From Pseudomonadota bacterium (GTDB lineage Bacteria; Pseudomonadota; Gammaproteobacteria; Pseudomonadales; Moraxellaceae), in assembly GCA_023393635.1 (NCBI GenBank), contig JAEWKT010000052.1, positions 27,025-91,024 of the forward strand: DNA of 64,000 nucleotides, in the 5' to 3' direction. The position numbers and the translations under genes were made by a program. Shown piece by piece: positions 27,280 through 36,576 of this stretch (position 1 is its first letter; every line of letters starts with the position of its first letter). Below the pieces are notes generated by a model that ran no database searches, was not told the DNA's origin, and worked only from the letters and a program-made list of their open reading frames with translations.

Positions 27280-27687
27280 TTAGTTAGCTAAAGGCGCAAC
27301 TGATTTTGAAATCACCTGATTTAAAACCCATTTGGTTTGATATTGTCCAGTCTCAGCAGCCTGTATTACTTCTTGTCTTACATCTAGAATATAAGAATAA
27401 CCTGGCTCAAACTCAAAACCCTGAATATCAGTTTTTAACGGATTAAAGTTGTTTTCATAGCGATTACGATACTGTAGACACTCAATCTGACCGCCATTAA
27501 TACTATCGCACAAGGCCTTACGTGGTGAAATTTCAATTAAAAAGCTAGAAATTGGTTTTACCTTCACTGCTTTGACTTCCCCATCCTTTACCACAGGGGC
27601 TTTGGTATTCGCCATATCCTGATTAGTTTGACAGGCAGATAATGTGAAACCTGTTACCGCTAATAGCGCAAATGCCAGCTTATTCAT
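27280..27687 (-). CDS. DUF4377 domain lipoprotein
   Basis: A 135-residue lipoprotein with lipobox TLSAC (Cys19). The mature domain fits DUF4377: two cysteines (in KALCDSI and IECLQYR) and the pattern IQGFEFEPGYSYILDVRQEV near residues 87-106. Proteins of this family are extracytoplasmic and often occur beside META-domain proteins; no such neighbour is present here. Function unknown. Confidence 0.82.
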   Translation of the reverse strand: MNKLAFALLAVTGFTLSACQTNQDMANTKAPVVKDGEVKAVKVKPISSFLIEISPRKALCDSINGGQIECLQYRNRYENNFNPLKTDIQGFEFEPGYSYILDVRQEVIQAAETGQYQTKWVLNQVISKSVAPLAN

Positions 27688-27866
27688 CCTTAATACTCCA
27701 AGTAATCTTTGTATAAACTTTTTTAGTCGTTGGGCTAAGAGTACGTTTTTTTGACTAAATTACTAGAGCAATGAACAAATCAGAAAAGCACCAGTGGTGT
27801 AAAAATATATTTACTTACACTCCATTACAACTGGTGGCATTATTGTATAACTTTTGGGAGTATGAA

Positions 27867-28511
27867 CTAGCCTGCACGGCCAGCCACAAAGGGGTTGGTT
27901 CTTTTTTCTTGCCCAATGGTACTCATTGGCCCATGTCCCGAGATAAAGCGCGTGTCATCAGGCAGGCTAAACAGCTCACGCTGGATTGAATCAATCAATT
28001 GCTGGTGGTTACCCTTAGGAAAGTCAGTGCGGCCAATGGAGCCTGCAAACAGCACATCACCTGTCCAGACCATATTTAAATCTTTGCTGTAGATCACCAC
28101 GTGCCCTGGCGTATGGCCAGGCGCAAAGCGTACCTCAAAACTATAGTTGCCCAGATACAGGGTTTCATTGCCCGCCAACCATTGATCCACTTTGACAGGC
28201 TGCGGCACTGCAAAGCCAAACATATGCGCTTGTTGCTCCAGTGCCTGTAACCAAAATTCATCTTCTTTGTGTGGCCCAATTACTGGCACCTGATAATTTC
28301 TGGCCAGCTCACCCACAGCACCAGCATGATCCAAATGGCCATGTGTTAACCACAAAGCCACCAAGTTAAGGCCGCGCTGGGTAATAGCTTGCTTTAGACG
28401 TTCAACTTCGCCGCCCGCATCAATCAGTACAGCATCCTTGCTGTCATCATCCCATAACAGGGTACAATTTTGCGCAAATGGGGTAACAGTAATAATTTCA
28501 AACTGCAACAT
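27867..28511 (-). CDS. MBL-fold hydrolase, YcbL/glyoxalase II-like
   Basis: A 214-residue metallo-beta-lactamase-fold protein. The metal motif is THGHLDHAG (about 57-65); further ligands lie in APGHTPGHVV and in WTGDVLF, with the final His in FISGHGPMSTI. Length matches YcbL-type enzymes, shorter than full glyoxalase II. The ATG at 28511 has GAGG 6 bp upstream and is preferred to a GTG four codons earlier. It follows hemH by 36 bp on the same strand, so probably in the same operon. Confidence 0.88.
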   Translation of the reverse strand: MLQFEIITVTPFAQNCTLLWDDDSKDAVLIDAGGEVERLKQAITQRGLNLVALWLTHGHLDHAGAVGELARNYQVPVIGPHKEDEFWLQALEQQAHMFGFAVPQPVKVDQWLAGNETLYLGNYSFEVRFAPGHTPGHVVIYSKDLNMVWTGDVLFAGSIGRTDFPKGNHQQLIDSIQRELFSLPDDTRFISGHGPMSTIGQEKRTNPFVAGRAG

Positions 28512-28547
28512 GGCAAGCCTCACATAAAATACACGGTCACACAGCGT

Positions 28548-29579
28548 TTAGTTTGCTGCATGAGGAAAAGATGATGCCAAAAAGCCATTCACCAATGGAG
28601 TGGTTAATGCGGCAAATAATTCAATATGCAAGTCATCACTATTTAAGGCAGGAATATAGCCATAGTGCTTGCCACCTGCCTGTAAAAATAACTCACTATT
28701 TTCAATGGCAAGTTCTTCTAAGGTTTCCAGGCAATCGGCTGAAAACGCAGGACTCATCACCTGAATACGTTCAATCCCTTGTTGTGCCCATTGTTCCAGT
28801 AGCGCGCTGGTATAGGGCTTGACCCATTCTTGCTTGCCAAAACGTGACTGAAAGCTCATTGCCCATTGGTCATCATTAAGTTCAAGTGCCTGTGCTACCA
28901 GTTTAGCAGTGGTGCGGCACTGCTCAGGATACGGATCTCCCTTGTCAGCATAAGGCTGTGGAATACCATGAAAAGACATCAGCAGTTTCTCAGGCATGCC
29001 ATGTTCGCGTTGATACTGCCGCACACGTTCAGCTAAAGCTGCAATATATAAAGGATGCTGGTAATAGTCTTTAATTAAGGCAATCGATACCAGATCGCGG
29101 CGTTTACTCATCCATTGATTGACTGCATCAAACGCAGCACCCGTAGAGGTGGCCGAATATTGTGGAAACAACGGCAACACCACAATATGCTCAACCTGTT
29201 GTGCTTTAAGCGTATCGAGTACGGTGGCAGTGGCAGGGTTGCCATAGGTCATTGCAGCATGCACCGTCACCTCTGCCTGCGGATACAAGGGCTGTAATTT
29301 TTGTTGCAGTAATTGAACTTGCTGTTGCAGGATCAGGCGCATGGGTGAATCACCATCTGCCCAAATACTGGCGTAGGCTTTGGCTACCCGTTTTGGCCTG
29401 AATGTCAACACAAATAAATTAAGAATGATCCACCATAACAATCTGGGGATTTCAATCACGCGGCTATCTGATAAAAACTCTCTTAAATAACGTCTGACGC
29501 CAGCAGGTGTTGGCTCGTCTGGCGTGCCTAAGTTCATTAAAATGATGGCAATACGAGGTTTAGGGCATGAAGCAGACAT
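28548..29579 (-). CDS. hemH: Ferrochelatase
   Basis: A 343-residue enzyme inserting Fe2+ into protoporphyrin IX in the last step of haem synthesis. The N-terminal ILMNLGTPDEPTPAGVRRYL and the catalytic-site SFHGIPQPYADKGDPY (His near residue 205) are diagnostic, as is SADCLETLEELAIEN with the conserved Glu. I start at the ATG at 29579, where the family begins; a TTG 13 codons earlier adds an unrelated extension. Neither has a clear ribosome binding site. Confidence 0.95.
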   Translation of the reverse strand: MSASCPKPRIAIILMNLGTPDEPTPAGVRRYLREFLSDSRVIEIPRLLWWIILNLFVLTFRPKRVAKAYASIWADGDSPMRLILQQQVQLLQQKLQPLYPQAEVTVHAAMTYGNPATATVLDTLKAQQVEHIVVLPLFPQYSATSTGAAFDAVNQWMSKRRDLVSIALIKDYYQHPLYIAALAERVRQYQREHGMPEKLLMSFHGIPQPYADKGDPYPEQCRTTAKLVAQALELNDDQWAMSFQSRFGKQEWVKPYTSALLEQWAQQGIERIQVMSPAFSADCLETLEELAIENSELFLQAGGKHYGYIPALNSDDLHIELFAALTTPLVNGFLASSFPHAAN

Positions 29580-29669
29580 AAACACATCAATAAAAGTCAA
29601 TTTGCTACAACTTAGCAAGACTTTGCTTAAAACACAAAAACTTGCACGTTTTCTTTAGGCTATATGTCT

Positions 29670-30677
29670 TTAAATGGCTTGTTTGCTTTTATTGGGGCTT
29701 AACATTAATTTTTCAGCTTGTGGAGTTAACTCCCATAACAGGCGCTGACGATTATCACGTCCAATAGGAATAATCCAGTGATTATGTTTGAGCTGCATTT
29801 TAATACTGTGTAAGGCACGGATGTTAATTTGACTACGCGCGGTAGCATGGGCACGTGGCATCACTTCACGCGCATCACTTAATGAAATTTGATTTAAATA
29901 TTCATTAATCACTCGAACAAAGTTTTCCTCGGGTGCAGCAGGACTAAACCCAGGACCTAATACACTAAGCAGTTCGCTCCATTTCATTTTTCGTTGTGGG
30001 CGTAGCTCTTTAAAATTACCATCCTGATAGGCATGTACCCGATAATCAAAGGCAAATTCTTCATCGGGCTGCACTTTGGGCAGGGTTAATATGGCGTCGC
30101 TTTGTGCCGTACTGGGTTGGTGTTCAAGCTGGGTAATTTTTTGGCGTAAGCGATCGATTTCATCTTGTAACTTTTGCGAGTCCTGCGGCCTGATCCACCC
30201 TGCACTGGCAAAACGTTCTGTCATTAAAGGCATGGCACGGCGCACTGCCATTTCGAGGTCACGCATATTGCGGTAGCTCACCACCACTTCGCGCTCACGT
30301 TGTAGTTGCTGTCTAAAATCATGAAATTTTAAACGCGCTTCACTGGTTTTTTCCTGTAATTCTGGCGGTCGACTTTCGGGTGCTTCATGCATAATCACCA
30401 CAATCGGCTTTCTTTTAGTCACTGCATAAATATATTCAAGGTGCATATAACTCACCCCAGAGGCTGAAAGTTCACCATAGCAGCCACCAAGCAGCAGCAC
30501 AAAATAGTCACAATCATCAATTTGGCGACGGGCAAACGCAGTAGTAAGGGGTGTTCTTTGCTCTAGACCCCAGGAAAAAAAGCCTTGACTGACCAGCGCC
30601 TGCGAGAGTACGACGCGCTCAGCTTGCATATCAGTACCTGATGTACAAATAAACACATGATAGCGTTTGTCAATCAT
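29670..30677 (-). CDS. DUF4062 domain protein
   Basis: A 335-residue protein whose N-terminal ~160 residues match DUF4062, a TIR/Rossmann-like domain: YHVFICTSGTDMQAERVVL, DDCDYFVLLLGGCYGE and SYMHLEYIYAVTKRKPIVVIMH. A coiled-coil segment follows (LQDEIDRLRQKITQLEH, about 178-194), then a C-terminal domain of about 120 residues with WSELLSVLGPGFSP and a final helical part. DUF4062 often heads large STAND NTPases in defence or signalling proteins; here there is no NTPase. The ATG at 30677 has AAGGA 7 bp upstream; the TTG at 30695 is less likely. Function unknown. Confidence 0.8.
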   Translation of the reverse strand: MIDKRYHVFICTSGTDMQAERVVLSQALVSQGFFSWGLEQRTPLTTAFARRQIDDCDYFVLLLGGCYGELSASGVSYMHLEYIYAVTKRKPIVVIMHEAPESRPPELQEKTSEARLKFHDFRQQLQREREVVVSYRNMRDLEMAVRRAMPLMTERFASAGWIRPQDSQKLQDEIDRLRQKITQLEHQPSTAQSDAILTLPKVQPDEEFAFDYRVHAYQDGNFKELRPQRKMKWSELLSVLGPGFSPAAPEENFVRVINEYLNQISLSDAREVMPRAHATARSQINIRALHSIKMQLKHNHWIIPIGRDNRQRLLWELTPQAEKLMLSPNKSKQAI

Positions 30678-30872
30678 AAAACTTTCCTTGGTCAATCATC
30701 CTTGAACGCACCATCGCCTCAATTGCCTTGCATTATATCGCAACCATTGGCAAAAACAGTCACTTTTTCTTCATGACGGCACAACTAGACTATTTATTGC
30801 GCACCGCTATACTTTTTTTGCAGTCTATCGTTCAAGTGCATCAGTTGCAACCAGTCAGCTAAAACCAAGTGG

Positions 30873-31787
30873 TTAAGGATGGGTAAAATGACTCAGAATG
30901 GCATGCTGAATTGGCAGTAGCGTTTGCCCAGTGTGTCGCATTAAGTCCTCTAAAACGGGTTGTGCTTGTTGAATATCACCTGTCACAAAACACTGTAGCT
31001 GCGCTAAATGATAGTTTTTGCCATTGGTCGGAAAATTTAATTTTTGTGCAGCCAGCACACGGCCAGTCTGCCGCGCCACCGCAAGTCCTGAGTCAATGAG
31101 GGTAAATTGTTGACCAAATACTGCCTCTATGCTGTGTTTTAAAAATGGATAATGTGTACAGCCTAATACCAAATAATCAGCACCTGCTTGTTGTAAAGGT
31201 TGCAATACCTGTTTTAACTCGGCCTGGCAAGCTGCACTGTTTTGCATCCCGCGTTCTACAAATGGGACCAGGGCTGGACTGACCACAGTCATCACCTTAA
31301 CATGCGCAGGCGTTGCCACCTGTGCAATCACCTCCTTTAATAAGGTGCCGCGCAATGTGCCAGGCGTTGCCAGCACGCCAATCACTTTAGACTGGGTTTT
31401 TAATACCGCAGGTTTTACCGCAGGCACCAAGCCAATCACAGGAAAGCCTGTACCATAATGCTCGCGCAAATGGGTGAGGCTAAATGCAGAAGCGGTATTG
31501 CACGCCACCACCACAGCCTTGCAGCCCTGCTGATGCAACCACGCCACTGCCTGACTGGTGAGTTGATAAATTTCTTCATCACTGCGCTGGCCATAGGGCA
31601 CATTTTTGGTATCAGCCAGATAAATAATGGACTCATGCGGTAAATGCGCTTGTATCTCTTGCACAATGGATAAGCCACCCATGCCAGAATCAAACACGCC
31701 AATGGGCGCATGGGCGCGCGGTATCGTTTGCTCAGTGCTGGCAGACTGTGAATTTAAAGCTGATAAAACGCTGGTGGTAGACGTCAT
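30873..31787 (-). CDS. murI: Glutamate racemase
   Basis: A 304-residue racemase that supplies D-glutamate for peptidoglycan. IGVFDSGMGGLSIV (about 29-42) is the N-terminal signature; the two catalytic cysteines lie in VVACNTASA and LGCTHYPFL. A Ser/Thr-rich N-terminal extension of about 25 residues precedes the enzyme core. It stands on the same strand as the DUF4062 gene, with a 195-bp gap between them. Confidence 0.95.
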   Translation of the reverse strand: MTSTTSVLSALNSQSASTEQTIPRAHAPIGVFDSGMGGLSIVQEIQAHLPHESIIYLADTKNVPYGQRSDEEIYQLTSQAVAWLHQQGCKAVVVACNTASAFSLTHLREHYGTGFPVIGLVPAVKPAVLKTQSKVIGVLATPGTLRGTLLKEVIAQVATPAHVKVMTVVSPALVPFVERGMQNSAACQAELKQVLQPLQQAGADYLVLGCTHYPFLKHSIEAVFGQQFTLIDSGLAVARQTGRVLAAQKLNFPTNGKNYHLAQLQCFVTGDIQQAQPVLEDLMRHTGQTLLPIQHAILSHFTHP

Positions 31788-31921
31788 ACAATGCTGTATT
31801 TAAAGATACGTTGATATAAAACCATCATTTAAGGATGATAAACAGGGCTAGGCAAGCGCGATTTTACAGGCGAAAAGTGGCAACACAGACATGGTGTTCT
31901 TGAAATCAGGCATCATTCATT

Positions 31922-32554
31922 TTATTGAGAAAGTGCCTCTTCACCCAGACTAAACTCAAAATCCCCGCTTTTTAATTTTACAACAGTTGTCTCATCGTGT
32001 TCTATAAATTCACCTTCATCAAGCAAGTGATAAAACGCATTGCGATGAATGAGTGCATCTAAATCCCAGCGCACCGTAATATAAGGCCGTAACTCACCCT
32101 GATACTCACGTAAAAAAACAGGATGTTGCGCATCAATCACCACAATATCATCGGTTTGGGTAATACAAGTTAAGTAGTTTTTACCATCGATGCTTACTTT
32201 TTCAATATGGGTGACCAATAAAGGCGCATCTTCAACTTCTATACGCAGTTTTTCTACAGGCGTTTTTAAGTAAAATTCACCTTCCTCACGCCATAGCACA
32301 CTGGCAAACAACTTGATCATGGCATCACGGTTAATTTTAGAACCTTCATGCCACCATTCGCCATTCGATTTGACTGTTAAGTTCATCGTGCCGCAAAACT
32401 TGGGGTTCCACTGATCGACTGGGGGAATAGATCGTGGGGCTTTGGTGTGATGGTGGGCAAGCAAAGCCGCGATATGACTTAAGCTTACACCTGTTTTGGC
32501 ATGCTCATGCGCAGTATTTTTTTGATGCTCAATTAAGGTATTTGTCTGTTTCAT
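31922..32554 (-). CDS. DUF1285 family protein
   Basis: A 210-residue protein with the DUF1285 core: PPVDQWNPKFCGTMNLTVKSNGEWWHEG, INRDAMIKLFASVLWREEGEFYLKTPVEKLRIEVEDAPLL. The family fold is known from structural genomics but its function is not. It lacks membrane segments and a signal peptide. An N-terminal ~40-residue extension, rich in His and Lys, precedes the domain. Monocistronic and divergent from the ETF-QO gene. Confidence 0.85.
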   Translation of the reverse strand: MKQTNTLIEHQKNTAHEHAKTGVSLSHIAALLAHHHTKAPRSIPPVDQWNPKFCGTMNLTVKSNGEWWHEGSKINRDAMIKLFASVLWREEGEFYLKTPVEKLRIEVEDAPLLVTHIEKVSIDGKNYLTCITQTDDIVVIDAQHPVFLREYQGELRPYITVRWDLDALIHRNAFYHLLDEGEFIEHDETTVVKLKSGDFEFSLGEEALSQ

Positions 32555-32757
32555 TGTCTAATATGTCCAAGTTGACATTAAATAATCAATGTATTGCCAA
32601 TTGGCTTAACGCCCTGAATAACTTTATACTATACGGCAATGTTTAAGACATTCCTTTTTTGTGTCTGATCAAATACTCATGGCAGCACCGGGCAATGCTC
32701 AGTTTAGAGTAATAATACGTCTTACGGTTGCCACCTTTTCAAAATGAGGAGTCCTTA

Positions 32758-34428
32758 ATGGAACACATCGAACGCGAAGCGATGGAGTTTGACGTGGTCA
32801 TTGTTGGTGCGGGGCCTGCTGGCCTTTCTGCCGCTATTCGCCTGCGCCAATTGGCTATTGAAAAAAACATGCCTGAACTATCGGTGTGTGTGGTAGAAAA
32901 AGGCTCCGAAGTGGGCGCACATATCTTATCAGGTGCAGTACTAGAACCACGTGCCTTAAACGAGTTGTTCCCAGACTGGAAAGAATTGGGCGCGCCTTTA
33001 ACTGTACCCGCCAAAGAAGACAAAACCTACTTCTTGCTGTCCAGTGAAAAAAGCATTGAAATGCCACATTTCTTTGTACCCAAAACCATGCATAACGACG
33101 GCAACTATATTGTCAGCCTTGGCAACGTGGTGCGCTGGTTAGGTCAAAAAGCTGAAGAACTGGAAGTATCTATTTTCCCAGGTTTTGCTGCGGCTGACGT
33201 GCTATATAACGATGATGGTAGCGTGCGCGGTGTAGTTACTGGCGACATGGGCATTGGTAAAGATGGCCAGCCGACACATAATTTTGCACCAGGTTATGAG
33301 CTGTTAGCCAAATACACCATTTTTGCTGAAGGCTGCCGTGGTCATTTGGGCAAACGCTTAATGAGCCGCTTTGACCTGTGCAAGGATTCTGATCCCCAGC
33401 ATTATGGTATTGGTATTAAAGAGCTATGGGAAATCGACCCTGCCAAGCATAAAGAAGGTCTGGTCATGCATGGTGCGGGTTGGCCATTAACAGAAACTGG
33501 CTCCAGTGGCGGTTGGTGGTTGTACCATGCTGAAAACAACCAAGTGACCATGGGCATGATTATGGATTTGTCCTATAAAAATCCGCATGCTTACCCATTT
33601 GAAGAAATGCAGCGCTGGAAACACCATCCATTAATTAAGCAATACTTAGAAGGCGGTAAACGCCTGTCTTATGGCGCGCGTGCAGTAGTTAAAGGCGGTT
33701 TAAATGCCTTGCCTAAGCTGACCTTTCCAGGTGGCTGCTTAATTGGTGATGATGCTGGTTTCTTAAACTTTGCCAAGATCAAAGGCTCTCACACTGCCAT
33801 GAAATCTGGCATGTTGTGTGCTGAAGCAATTTTTGAAGCACTGGCTGAAGGCCGCGCAGGTGATGAAGTAACGGCTTATACCGATAAGTTCAATAATAGC
33901 TGGTTGCGTGAGGAGTTATTCAAGTCACGTAATTTTGGTGCGGCCATGCATAAGTTTGGCACCTTTATTGGTGGTGGCTTTAACTTTATTGACCAGAACA
34001 TTTTCCGTATTCCATTTACACTACGTGACTTGTTACCCGATTATAAAGCCACGCAAACCGTTGCCGAAAATAACTTCAAGCCAACTTATCCAAAACCAGA
34101 CGGTAAAATTAGCTTTGATCGTTTATCTTCAGTATTTATTTCTAATACGGTACATGAAGAAAACCAGCCAGCGCATTTAAAATTGACTGACCCAACCATT
34201 CCAGTAGAAGTAAACCTACCAAAATGGGCTGAGCCAGCACAACGCTACTGCCCTGCTGGCGTATATGAAATTGTCAATGATGGCGGTGAAAACAAAGATC
34301 AGCCACGTTTCCAGATCAATGCGGCCAACTGCGTACACTGCAAAACCTGTGATATTAAAGACCCTTCACAAAACATCACCTGGGTAACGCCTGAAGGTGG
34401 TGGTGGGCCTAATTACCCTAATATGTAA
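32758..34428 (+). CDS. Electron transfer flavoprotein-ubiquinone oxidoreductase
   Basis: A 556-residue membrane-associated flavoprotein that passes electrons from ETF (fatty acid and amino acid oxidation) to ubiquinone. The FAD motif VVIVGAGPAGLSAA is near residues 13-26; the C-terminal 4Fe-4S domain carries CVHCKTCDIKDP with an upstream cysteine in RYCPAGVYE. The ATG at 32758 has GAGGAG 6 bp upstream; the upstream TTG in frame (32728) is not needed. Length matches the family. Transcribed alone and closed by a terminator. Confidence 0.95.
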   Translation: MEHIEREAMEFDVVIVGAGPAGLSAAIRLRQLAIEKNMPELSVCVVEKGSEVGAHILSGAVLEPRALNELFPDWKELGAPLTVPAKEDKTYFLLSSEKSIEMPHFFVPKTMHNDGNYIVSLGNVVRWLGQKAEELEVSIFPGFAAADVLYNDDGSVRGVVTGDMGIGKDGQPTHNFAPGYELLAKYTIFAEGCRGHLGKRLMSRFDLCKDSDPQHYGIGIKELWEIDPAKHKEGLVMHGAGWPLTETGSSGGWWLYHAENNQVTMGMIMDLSYKNPHAYPFEEMQRWKHHPLIKQYLEGGKRLSYGARAVVKGGLNALPKLTFPGGCLIGDDAGFLNFAKIKGSHTAMKSGMLCAEAIFEALAEGRAGDEVTAYTDKFNNSWLREELFKSRNFGAAMHKFGTFIGGGFNFIDQNIFRIPFTLRDLLPDYKATQTVAENNFKPTYPKPDGKISFDRLSSVFISNTVHEENQPAHLKLTDPTIPVEVNLPKWAEPAQRYCPAGVYEIVNDGGENKDQPRFQINAANCVHCKTCDIKDPSQNITWVTPEGGGGPNYPNM

Positions 34429-34459
34429 TTAGTATCCGAATATGTAATTTGCGTATGGA

Positions 34460-34489
34460 AAAGGCCTCAACGATTGTTGGGGCTTTTTT
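34460..34489. terminator. Terminator between ETF-QO and PhyH genes
   Basis: AAAGGCCTCAAC (34460-34471) pairs with GTTGGGGCTTTT (34476-34487), including two G-T pairs, with a 4-nt loop and a T-run on the plus strand. It could serve both convergent genes. Confidence 0.85.
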
Positions 34490-34493
34490 ATAA

Positions 34494-35270
34494 CTAAAAT
34501 AATTTACCTGCCTCAATAAACCACTCACTATTTTCAAGCTGAGCTAACTCATCTGCTGTAGGCTGTACTCGTGTCTCCATAGAACCTTGTATCAGTGGAT
34601 GCGGCTTGCCAATGCAAATATCCAGCGCCAGCCGCTCATGATTAAAATCGTACCGACCGCGATGGATCATTTGCGCATTAAAAATCAGCACATCGCCTTG
34701 CTTCAGCGTCATGAGCTGACTATGCGGCAAATGATCATGTTGCTGATGGCCGTGCAGGGCAAAACGAACATTACGCTCAAGTTCTGAATCCCATTGAATA
34801 TGACTGTGCGGAATTAACTCAATACCTGTTTCATCAATCAGCGGAATGCGGACATGCAAGGAAGTAAGCTGAAGATGCAATTGTTGCTGTTGCTCATCAG
34901 AAATAGGGCTGTACTGCAAATCCCGATGCCAGTAATTGTTTCTGGTTTTATCGACTGGATTAAAAAATAGCTGGGTATTATGAAAATAAATAGCTTCGCC
35001 AAAATACGCTTTTAAAATGTTAACCAGCTTAGCTGATGCCAATAAATCAAAAAATTGAAGCCTTAATTCGGGATGAGATTTAAAATACTGTGGATACGTT
35101 AAGGAGTGCATATTGACTAATTGGTCAAAGCCTGGCGTATGCTGGTTGTTAGTATGCCATTGCTTATACACACTCATCACACTGTGCCTGAGCTGGGCAA
35201 TATTTTTGTTATCCAATAACTGCGGCAGCAACACATAACCATTCTGCTGGTAGAATTGTTTATTATCCAT
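34494..35270 (-). CDS. Phytanoyl-CoA dioxygenase family protein
   Basis: A 258-residue Fe(II)/2-oxoglutarate dioxygenase of the PhyH family. The iron triad fits YWHRDLQYS (His and Asp of HxD, about 141-149) and the distal His in MIHRGRYDFNHERLALD. The opening FYQQNGYVLLPQLLD is typical. The substrate is unknown; PhyH proteins hydroxylate lipids, ectoine or secondary metabolites. It stands downstream of the AT-rich PAAR/lipoprotein pair, but its composition is like the core genes. Confidence 0.85.
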   Translation of the reverse strand: MDNKQFYQQNGYVLLPQLLDNKNIAQLRHSVMSVYKQWHTNNQHTPGFDQLVNMHSLTYPQYFKSHPELRLQFFDLLASAKLVNILKAYFGEAIYFHNTQLFFNPVDKTRNNYWHRDLQYSPISDEQQQQLHLQLTSLHVRIPLIDETGIELIPHSHIQWDSELERNVRFALHGHQQHDHLPHSQLMTLKQGDVLIFNAQMIHRGRYDFNHERLALDICIGKPHPLIQGSMETRVQPTADELAQLENSEWFIEAGKLF

Positions 35271-35389
35271 TAGCCCTCTTGCATAAATATACTTCTGAGC
35301 GATTTATAGTTCTCTAGAGGTTATAAATCTCAATCATTGCGCCGATCTTTTCCTGAAGTATGCAAGAGTAATTACTTCAATAGAAACTT

Positions 35390-36064
35390 TTAAAATTTTC
35401 CTGCTTTACTTTCCAAAAGAGAACGTCTTTCTATGAGGTTGGTTTCCATTTCATACATCATTTGAAAAGTTTGCTTATCCTCAACTGTTTTTTGAGAATC
35501 AACAATTCTTTTAAGCTTATCCTTATACTCAACTTTGCCAGAATGGAATAAATTCGCAAAATAAGCCCATTCAATATGAGGGTATAAAGGATTATTTTTA
35601 TCGAGATCTGCTAATGTCTCTTGATATAGTTGAGCTGCATCTGAGTAACATTCTTGAATTTCAGTATGCGTTTTATGAATCGATTCCATTAATAAACACT
35701 GAAAACTTTTCATATTAGATGTTTGTTTTTTAGAAAGAATTTCTTCCGTGAGTTCATAAGCCCTGAGGTAATTACCATTACGCATTAGAATACTTAATTG
35801 GATATTGTTGCGTTCTTTGTCAGAATTAATTTTAGATGTTTTAGAAAAAATAGACTCAAGCTTTTGTTGGGTAACTTGTTCATTTTCTTCATTAGGGGCA
35901 TTTAAAATAATTTGATTATACTCATCGATAATTGCTTCACTTTCATCTGTAAGTTTATCTTGAGTTTTACTATTTGAGGTAGTTAAAATAGGTAAATTAC
36001 TTGAACTATTACAAGCCGCTAAAGCTAATGCTACCAAAAAAAAGAAGATTAGAGGGTTTTTCAT
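35390..36064 (-). CDS. Lipoprotein of unknown function next to the PAAR gene
   Basis: A 224-residue lipoprotein: signal peptide with a run of Phe and Leu, lipobox LALAAC (Cys18), then a Ser/Asn-rich linker and a helical domain rich in Glu, Lys and Gln that looks like TPR-type repeats (NGNYLRAYELTEEIL; IEWAYFANLFHSGK). The ATG is only 2 bp after the stop of the interrupted PAAR gene, so the two were made as one operon. Position suggests a partner or immunity protein of the PAAR protein, which is inference. Codon use is markedly AT-rich compared with the flanking core genes. Confidence 0.75.
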   Translation of the reverse strand: MKNPLIFFFLVALALAACNSSSNLPILTTSNSKTQDKLTDESEAIIDEYNQIILNAPNEENEQVTQQKLESIFSKTSKINSDKERNNIQLSILMRNGNYLRAYELTEEILSKKQTSNMKSFQCLLMESIHKTHTEIQECYSDAAQLYQETLADLDKNNPLYPHIEWAYFANLFHSGKVEYKDKLKRIVDSQKTVEDKQTFQMMYEMETNLIERRSLLESKAGKF

Positions 36065-36066
36065 GG

Positions 36067-36576
36067 CTAAGTACGTCTGGATGCTGAGTTTAACTCGAAT
36101 GTATATTTTTTATAAGGAGGAACTGGGGAAATAATATTTCGAGTATTATTTGGTATCACGTTATAGCCCAGTTCAAGTTCCACCTCTACTAATTGTAAGT
36201 TCGGTTCTGGTAAAGTGATATTACAACTCCCTAACGGCATTCTTTTTTTATCGGTATCCCAAACACCTTCACCTACTTTGAGTTTAGATTTATTATGAAT
36301 TTTTCCTGCACGTGTAACTTTTACAGACCCATATGGTATTACTTTGCCATTTTCAGTCAATGGAAATGCATTGACAGATACGCTGATAAATAAGTTTTTA
36401 CCTTCTACAACATAATTTAAAAAGTAGCTAACTGCTCCAGCAAGGATTTGGACACCTTCATCAAATGGAGGAATTACTGCTTTATGGTTAATAAAGACAT
36501 CAGTATTATGTCTTTCAATATAGTAATTTTCATATTTTTCACGCTCCTCTGAAAAGCTATTTGAAAAGTTCGACAA
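36067..36576 (-). CDS. Open distal fragment of the PAAR protein (C-terminal domain)
   Basis: This is the long open part of the interrupted PAAR gene, beginning at a TTG (36576) in the same frame. It codes about 169 residues: a charged linker (EEREKYENYYIERHN) and a beta-rich domain with VFINHKAVIPPFDEGVQILAGAVSYFL. Whether it is translated independently is doubtful: I see no good ribosome binding site before the TTG. It is listed so that the unbroken reading frame is on record. Confidence 0.4.
   Translation of the reverse strand: MSNFSNSFSEEREKYENYYIERHNTDVFINHKAVIPPFDEGVQILAGAVSYFLNYVVEGKNLFISVSVNAFPLTENGKVIPYGSVKVTRAGKIHNKSKLKVGEGVWDTDKKRMPLGSCNITLPEPNLQLVEVELELGYNVIPNNTRNIISPVPPYKKYTFELNSASRRT

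Noticed and set aside
27771..27989. 72-codon plus-strand ORF
   Set aside because: It largely overlaps the 3' end of the MBL hydrolase gene on the other strand and has no ribosome binding site or recognisable domain.
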